NCBI GenBank assembly: GCA_003223775.1
Contig: QHWK01000564.1
Span: 1 to 11,575 of the forward strand
Origin: Acidobacteriota bacterium
GTDB lineage: Bacteria > Acidobacteriota > Vicinamibacteria > Vicinamibacterales > CAVVIG01
Length of the DNA: 11,575 bases
Direction: 5' to 3'
In this document: positions 6,745-11,575 of the stretch, piece after piece
Layout: each line of letters opens with the position of its first letter
Position numbering within the stretch: the stretch's first letter is position 1
Program-made: the position numbers and the translations under genes
The notes under the pieces: generated by a model
Database searches by the model: none
What the model saw: only the letters and a program-made list of their open reading frames with translations
Told to the model about the DNA's origin: nothing

Positions 6745-6898
6745 CGTGCGACCCCACCTTTCGGAATGCCTCGTCAAATTGTGCCGGCCTGCCGGAGGAA
6801 CGTTGAACGATCCTAATCGCACTGGGCGTGATGGTTCCACCAATCCTGCGTCACGATCCAGCGCATCCTCGAAATCACCATCGGCGGCCGTAACATAG
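6745..6898. other. 154-base divergent intergenic region between PQQ-2 and trehalase
   Basis: The region must carry promoters for both divergent genes if each is transcribed alone. I found no convincing -35/-10 pair on either strand. A short GC inverted repeat, CCGGC at 6784-6788 and GCCGG at 6791-6795, has only a 2-base loop and is more plausible as a protein-binding palindrome than a hairpin. There is no clear Shine-Dalgarno before the trehalase ATG at 6899, which directly follows a TAG. Confidence 0.4.
6752..6760 (-). promoter_or_regulatory. Shine-Dalgarno AAGGTGGGG for PQQ-2
   Basis: On the minus strand AAGGTGGGG ends 7 bases before the ATG at 6744. It supports that start over the open frame extending upstream to 6945, which would cross the trehalase start. 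Confidence 0.6.
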
Positions 6899-8403
6899 AT
6901 GCAGCGAACCAACGCCGCGCGACAGCAGGTCCGCCAGTACATCAAGCGAACGTGGAGTGTGTTGACCCGCTCGACGCGGGACCTCCCGAAGGCAGCGCCG
7001 GATCCGAAGATTCGCCGCGACGCGGGAGAACCGTCCGCCGTGTATGTCGCGGCGGATGAGGACCGCGCCGACGTCGAGCGGCAGCTGCGCGGCGCGCTTT
7101 CCGCCGAAGATTTTCAGAAGATCGAGCTCCGCACGCTGCCCGATCGACTGGAGGACATCCGCGGCCACGGCCTCTTGTATCTGCCGCATCCGTACGTCGT
7201 GCCGGGCGGCCGGTTCAACGAAATGTATGGATGGGACAGCTATTTCATTCAGCGTGGCCTTCTGCGCGACGGCGAGCTCGGCCTCGCGCGGAACATGACC
7301 GACAACTTCACGTACGAAATCGCCCACTACGGCATGATCCTCAACGCGAACCGCACCTACTTCCTGACGCGATCGCAGCCGCCGTTCCTGACCGAGATGA
7401 TCCTCGGCGTGTACGACAGGACGCACGATCGCGCCTGGCTGCGGGCGACCGTGCCGGCGATCGATCGCTACTACCGCTTCTGGACCACGCCGCCGCATCT
7501 CGTCGAATCGACCGGGCTGTCGCGCTACTTCGATCTCGGCAACGGGCCGGCGCCTGAAGTCGTCTCCGACGAACGAGACGCGCAGGGCCGGACTCATTAC
7601 GATCGCGTCCGCGAGTACTACCGCACGCACCAGATCGACGACTACGACGTCGCGCGGTTCTACGACCGCGCCGCCGACACGCTCACCGATGTCTTCTACA
7701 AAGGCGATCGGTCGATGCGCGAATCGGGTTTCGATCCGTCGAACCGCTTCGGCCCGTTCAGCGCCGCGATCGTCGACTACGCGCCGGTGTGTCTGAACGT
7801 CCTGCTGTACCGCATGGAGCAGGACGCCGCACGGATCCACACTCTCCTCGGCGATTCCGCAGCCGCGTCCCGATGGCAGCGCCTCGCGCGCCGGCGCCGC
7901 GAGCTCGTCGATCGCTACTTATGGGATCCGGAGGCGGGCCTCTATTTCGATTACAACGTCGAAACGAAGCGGCGGCGGAATTACCCGTTCGCGACGACGT
8001 TCTACCCGCTGTGGGCGGGCATGTCTTCGCCGCAGCAGGCCGGCCGCGTCGCCGCGAATCTGTCGCGCTTCGAGGCGCCCGGAGGGATCCTGACCAGCAC
8101 GCAGACCACGGGCAGCCAGTGGGACGCGCCGTACGGCTGGATTTCGAGGCGCGCCACGTCATCGTCGAGAAGTACGACGTGATGCGTCGTTCGTCGGATG
8201 TGAGCGCCGGCCTCGCGTTCGGGTACACGTCGAACGAGATCGGGTTCGGGTGGACGAACGCCGCGATTCTCGACCTGCTCGCGGGGCTGGCGCACCGGCA
8301 GAACGCGCCGGTGCGACGACAACCGGGTGCAGGTCCGGCCTCTCAGGCCGGACCTCTGGCCGCCATGAAAGGGCGGCCAGACGCCGCGCGCGAAATGCGC
8401 TAG
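6899..8403 (+). pseudogene. GH37 alpha,alpha-trehalase (cytoplasmic type), disrupted by an internal deletion and frameshift
   Basis: The first frame (6899-8182, 427 residues) is a trehalase, which hydrolyses trehalose to two glucose. It has no signal peptide and resembles cytoplasmic TreF-like enzymes. The N-terminal YIKRTWSVLTRSTRDL matches the usual start. Trehalase signature 1 is PGGRFNEMYGWDSYF (102-116), the catalytic acid is Asp279 in ESGFDPSNRFG, and signature 2 begins QWDAPYGW (407-414). After Trp414 (8138-8140) similarity stops and the frame ends at the TGA at 8180-8182. The rest continues in the +2 frame: LDFEARHVIVEKYD from 8137, with the catalytic base Glu at 8167-8169, then IGFGWTNAAILDLL, to a TAG at 8401-8403. 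In GH37 enzymes roughly 40 residues separate signature 2 from the Glu; only 26 bases do so here. About 100 bases are therefore missing, in a number not divisible by three. As written the product lacks the catalytic Glu and is inactive. A genuine pseudogene or an assembly error are both possible. Confidence 0.85.
8331..8381. repeat. two abutting perfect hairpins at the convergent junction (possible bidirectional terminator or REP-like element)
   Basis: Hairpin 1 pairs AGGTCCGGCCT (8331-8341) with AGGCCGGACCT (8345-8355), 11 perfect pairs around a 3-base loop. Hairpin 2 pairs CTGGCCGCC (8356-8364) with GGCGGCCAG (8372-8380) around a 7-base loop; a competing T8355-A8381 pair could extend it. They lie 19 bases or more before the shared stop codons of the trehalase remnant and the TonB receptor, a natural place for a terminator. 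Neither is followed by a T-run on either strand, so they are not canonical intrinsic terminators. They are inside the trailing reading frame of the trehalase, whose last ~39 codons do not resemble the family, so that tail may be non-coding in origin. Confidence 0.6.
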
Positions 8404-11400
8404 AACACGAACTTCAGAGCGAACTGGAAGTTGCGCTGCGGGTCCACGCCACCGTACGCGGTCGACGTGATCCGCCCGGCGTTCGCGTTGTTGTTGCCCG
8501 GCACGCCGATCTCCGAGTCGGGGTTGCCGAGGTTGACGTGGTTGAACACGTTCACCGCCTCGATGCGGAATTCGAACGCCTGGCCGCTCGAGAAGCTGAA
8601 TCGTTTGAACAGCGACGCGTCGGTCCGCCAGTAGCCGGGACCGACCAGAGCGTTTCGCGGCAGGTTGCCGAACGTGCCGACCGCCGGCCGGGCGAACGCG
8701 CTGCCCGACGCACCGATCGGCGTCACGTTGAACCAGCGATCGCGCGTGCCGCCGCCCGCCATCGGATCGCCGACGAGATCCGGTCGATTCGGACCGGCGT
8801 CGCGATCGGCGCCCGCGTCGCGGTACGTGACGTTGAATGGCAGACCGCTTTGAATGGTCGTTGCCTGATTGAACTGCCAGCCGCCGAGCAGCCGGTTGTT
8901 CCTGAAAATGGGCAGCTCGTAGGTGGTCGCGACCGAGAAATTGTGCGCGCGATCCCAATCGGCGGGCCCGTATTCCAAATCCGGCAGATAGAAGAACTGG
9001 TCGCCGCCGTGCTGGCGCTCGCGCTGCAGCGTGTACTGCGCGAACACCGAATACCCTCTCGAAAACCGCTTCGTCAGCTTCGTCTGCAGCGCATCGTACC
9101 GGTTCGTGCCGCAGTTGCAGAACGCGTCGATGCCTTGCGTCCATCCGTAGCGTGTGAAGTACGGCTTGCGGAGATCGGTCGGGACGGTCGGGAAGCCGTC
9201 GAGCCGCGGCTGATTGGCGTTCACCGCGGGGCCGTCGCCGACGAACACGTGCGCGCCGCGGTTGCCGACATACGCAGCCTCGACCGAGATGTCGGCCGTC
9301 AGCTCGCGTTGCACGGTGACGTTGTACGCATCCACGGCGGGCGGATGCTGCGTATCGGGCAGCGCGCGCGCGAACACGCCGTCGGGCAGGCGCAGCAGGC
9401 CACTGCCCGGCACCGCCGGGAACACCGGCGGCGGCGGCCCGTCCTTGAGGTTGAACACTGCCGCGAAATTCTGCGGCGCATTCAGGTTCTGCGCCGACAG
9501 CACCGGCAGGTTCTGCGTGACCGTGTGACCGAATACGGATCCGAAGACGCCGAGATCGTAGCTGCGGCCATAGCCCGCGCGCAGGACCGTCCTGTCGGTC
9601 AGCTGATACGCGACGCCGACGCGCGGCGCCCAGTTCAGCGCGTTCTTGACGTCGCCGTTCAGTCCGATCCCGTTGACGCCGGCCACGCGGATGTCGGGCG
9701 ACGCGATGTCGATCTGTTGGCCGTTGACCGACATCAGCAGAAATCCGCCCTTCCCGGAATCGTTCACGGTCTGCGGATTGATGATGTCGAGACGCAGGCC
9801 GTAGTTCAGCGTCAGTTTCCCGGTCGCGCGCCACGTGTCCTGTGCGTAATACGCCGTACGCCACTGCCGCTCGGCGGCATCGGTCGTCGGACTGATGTAG
9901 CGCTTGAACGTCGTGACGTCGCCCAGCAGGAACGAGGCGAGCGCCAGACCGCCGCCGTTCGGCCCGATGGTGCGGTTGTTCGAGAAGTTCAGCTCTCCGG
10001 AGCGGTGCTGATCGCTCGGCACGCGCAGGTTCCATGCGCGCCGGATGTCGGCGCCGAACTTGACGGTGTGATTCTGAACGAGCCGCGTCACGTTCCCGAC
10101 CAGCTGCACCTGCTTTTCGTCTTCGTCGAGCGGGCAGTTGCACCGGTTCACGCCGAGGCCCGATCCGAACCTGATTCTGCGGCTGTCGCTGTCCTCCCCG
10201 ATGAATCCGCCGAAGAGACCCGATGTAAACGTCTGATCGAGATTCAAGCCGGGAATTCCCGCATCGGTCGCCGGCGTCGTGCCGAAGTCGAACGGCAGCA
10301 CGTCGACTTTGTACGCGAACCAGCCGACACGGAAATCAGCCGTCATATTGCTGCCGACCGTTCGATCGAATCCGGCTGCGAGGCTGTGGTTCTTCACCTT
10401 CGAGACGCCGCCGAGCGAGACGATTTCCTGGCCGCCGCCCGGCCCGAACGCCGTCGGCCCGTTGCGATCGAACGACGCGAAGCTGTAGCGGCCGAACACG
10501 TTCAACCGCTCGCTGATCCGGTCGTCGATTCTGCCGTCGAAGGTGTTGTCGTTGAACGGCTCGCTGGCCGACGCGACGAAGTTGTCGCGCGTGCCGTTGT
10601 CGCTTCCCGGCCGGTTGGGCAGCGGGATCAGTTTCAGGATCGCCTGCGCCTGCGGTGACAGCTGCCTCGCGGGAATGACGTTGCCGGCAAACTGCGCACG
10701 CTGCGCCGGCGTCGCGCCGCTGAGCGGATCGAAGATGTTGACCCCGTAGGCGCTCAGATCGCCCGCGCGCGCGGCCGCCGTCGGCACGGTCAGCAGCCGC
10801 GACCCGCCGATCGTGCTCCGCAGCCCCTGATAGTCGCCGAAGAAGAACACCTTGTCTTTCTGAATCGGTCCGCCCAATGAGCCGCCGAACTGATCGCGCT
10901 TCGTGTCAGGGATGAACTTGCCGGTGAGCGGATCCGCCACCGCCTGCGAGAACGGACTGCGCGCCTGCAGCCGATCGTCCAGGTGGTATTCGTAGCCGGT
11001 GCCGTGCAGCACGTTCGCGCCCGACTTGGTCTGCACCGAGACGACGCCGGCCGTCGCCTGCCCGAACTCCGCGTCGTAGTTCTGCGACGTGATCTTCGTT
11101 TCCTGAATCGCGTCGAAGTTCGGGTTGATGACGATGATGCCGAGGATGGGATCGCGGTTCTCGGTGCCGTCGAGCTGGTACCCGGTCCCGCTGAAATGCT
11201 GGCCGTTCACCATCGTCTGCGTCGACCCCTGCGGGTTCTCGCTCGCCGCGTGCTGCCACATGAGCTGCTGTGTTCCCGGCGTCAACAGAATCAGCTTCGT
11301 GAAGTTGCGATCGAGGATCGGCAGCTCGTTGATCTGCTTCGAGTCGAACGTCGTCGCGACGTCCGCGCGATCGGTCTTCAAGATCGGCGAGAAGCCGGTG

Positions 11401-11575
11401 ACCGTGACGTTCTCGCTCACCTCGCCAATCGCCATCTTCACGTCGAGCTTGGTCTGCGTGTCGACGTTCACCTTGATGTCCGAGAACACCGCCGACTTGA
11501 ACCCGGAGAGCTCGACTTTCAGCGAGTAGGTGCCGGGCAGGAGGCGCTCTTTGACGTACTGGCCCGACTCGTTAG
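8400..11575 (-). CDS. TonB-dependent outer-membrane receptor with carboxypeptidase-regulatory-like domain (Oar-like), 5' end missing
   Basis: Read leftward from the right edge; 1057 codons are visible and the start, signal peptide and any TonB box lie outside. A GTG at 11489 is internal, because the frame stays open to the edge and encodes the end of a carboxypeptidase-regulatory-like fold (GQYVKERLLPGTYSLKVELS, then GFKS). Next comes the linker VSENVTVTG and a plug domain with ELPILDRNFTKLILLTPG, YQLDGTENRDP and YDAEFGQATAGVVSVQTKSG. The remainder is a large beta-barrel, with YYAQDTWRATGKLTLNYGLR and a C-terminal strand ending FQFALKFVF; the terminal Phe fits a BAM-recognised porin signal. 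Two CNC motifs occur at 10134-10142 and 9111-9119. Such receptors import oligosaccharides, siderophores or other large ligands, powered by TonB; no SusD partner is visible, so the ligand is unknown. The stop TAG (8402-8400) overlaps the TAG of the trehalase remnant in one CTAG. Confidence 0.95.
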   Translation of the reverse strand, partial: NESGQYVKERLLPGTYSLKVELSGFKSAVFSDIKVNVDTQTKLDVKMAIGEVSENVTVTGFSPILKTDRADVATTFDSKQINELPILDRNFTKLILLTPGTQQLMWQHAASENPQGSTQTMVNGQHFSGTGYQLDGTENRDPILGIIVINPNFDAIQETKITSQNYDAEFGQATAGVVSVQTKSGANVLHGTGYEYHLDDRLQARSPFSQAVADPLTGKFIPDTKRDQFGGSLGGPIQKDKVFFFGDYQGLRSTIGGSRLLTVPTAAARAGDLSAYGVNIFDPLSGATPAQRAQFAGNVIPARQLSPQAQAILKLIPLPNRPGSDNGTRDNFVASASEPFNDNTFDGRIDDRISERLNVFGRYSFASFDRNGPTAFGPGGGQEIVSLGGVSKVKNHSLAAGFDRTVGSNMTADFRVGWFAYKVDVLPFDFGTTPATDAGIPGLNLDQTFTSGLFGGFIGEDSDSRRIRFGSGLGVNRCNCPLDEDEKQVQLVGNVTRLVQNHTVKFGADIRRAWNLRVPSDQHRSGELNFSNNRTIGPNGGGLALASFLLGDVTTFKRYISPTTDAAERQWRTAYYAQDTWRATGKLTLNYGLRLDIINPQTVNDSGKGGFLLMSVNGQQIDIASPDIRVAGVNGIGLNGDVKNALNWAPRVGVAYQLTDRTVLRAGYGRSYDLGVFGSVFGHTVTQNLPVLSAQNLNAPQNFAAVFNLKDGPPPPVFPAVPGSGLLRLPDGVFARALPDTQHPPAVDAYNVTVQRELTADISVEAAYVGNRGAHVFVGDGPAVNANQPRLDGFPTVPTDLRKPYFTRYGWTQGIDAFCNCGTNRYDALQTKLTKRFSRGYSVFAQYTLQRERQHGGDQFFYLPDLEYGPADWDRAHNFSVATTYELPIFRNNRLLGGWQFNQATTIQSGLPFNVTYRDAGADRDAGPNRPDLVGDPMAGGGTRDRWFNVTPIGASGSAFARPAVGTFGNLPRNALVGPGYWRTDASLFKRFSFSSGQAFEFRIEAVNVFNHVNLGNPDSEIGVPGNNNANAGRITSTAYGGVDPQRNFQFALKFVF

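Noticed and set aside
5746..6816. A 356-codon plus-strand open frame opposite PQQ-2
   Set aside because: It is antisense to PQQ-2 with shadow-like composition and no family resemblance.
6745..6945. An N-terminal extension of PQQ-2 up to 6945
   Set aside because: It would precede an evident signal peptide with 67 unrelated residues and overlap the trehalase start; the ATG at 6744 has a good Shine-Dalgarno.
8002..10143. A 713-codon minus-strand open frame overlapping the receptor and trehalase
   Set aside because: It is an alternate frame of the receptor, extremely Arg-rich with no domains, and conflicts with two supported genes.
8250..10658. An 802-codon open frame on the plus strand opposite the TonB receptor
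   Set aside because: It is Arg/Ala/Val-rich without recognisable motifs, and lies entirely antisense to a well-supported receptor. Such long antisense frames are expected in GC-rich genes.

Overview
The window is about 11.6 kb of uniformly GC-rich DNA and looks chromosomal. It reads like a soil or sediment Acidobacteriota, possibly Vicinamibacteria. Supporting signs are a very large Oar-like TonB-dependent receptor with a carboxypeptidase-regulatory domain, two stand-alone PQQ-type beta-propeller dehydrogenases, a prolyl-oligopeptidase-family peptidase and a cytochrome carrying a Pirellula/Verrucomicrobium-type heme domain. The taxon is inferred from gene content only. I saw no rRNA, tRNA, CRISPR array or recognisable insertion sequence.

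Layout, left to right. (1) 1-440 (+): C-terminal end of an S9 peptidase. (2) 561-4887 (+): a tight three-gene cluster of a secreted lactonase-like propeller fused to a LamG domain, a secreted PQQ-type dehydrogenase (here PQQ-1) and a secreted diheme cytochrome c. Gaps are 30 and 10 bases, so it is probably one operon. (3) 4915-6744 (-): a second PQQ-type dehydrogenase (PQQ-2), convergent with the cytochrome gene. (4) 6899-8403 (+): a cytoplasmic-type GH37 trehalase, divergent from PQQ-2 and broken near 8140 by a deletion of about 100 bases that puts the catalytic Glu out of frame. (5) 8400-11575 (-): the TonB-dependent receptor, running off the right edge and sharing a CTAG double stop with the trehalase remnant. 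Two abutting perfect hairpins lie just before this junction.

A coherent reading, which is inference, is a periplasmic oxidation module. A PQQ enzyme would oxidise a sugar or alcohol, the diheme cytochrome would carry the electrons, and the lactonase would open any lactone formed. The trehalase and outer-membrane receptor would be neighbouring carbohydrate functions.

The most interesting signal is a contrast between the two PQQ proteins. PQQ-2 keeps the vicinal Cys pair, the metal-ligand Glu and Asn, and the Asp-x-Asp pattern typical of lanthanide-dependent enzymes. PQQ-1, inside the cytochrome operon, lacks the Cys pair, has a gap where the Glu should be and has Gln for Asn, while keeping Asp-x-Asp. 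Conversely, PQQ-1 keeps an Asn-Trp motif that PQQ-2 has lost.
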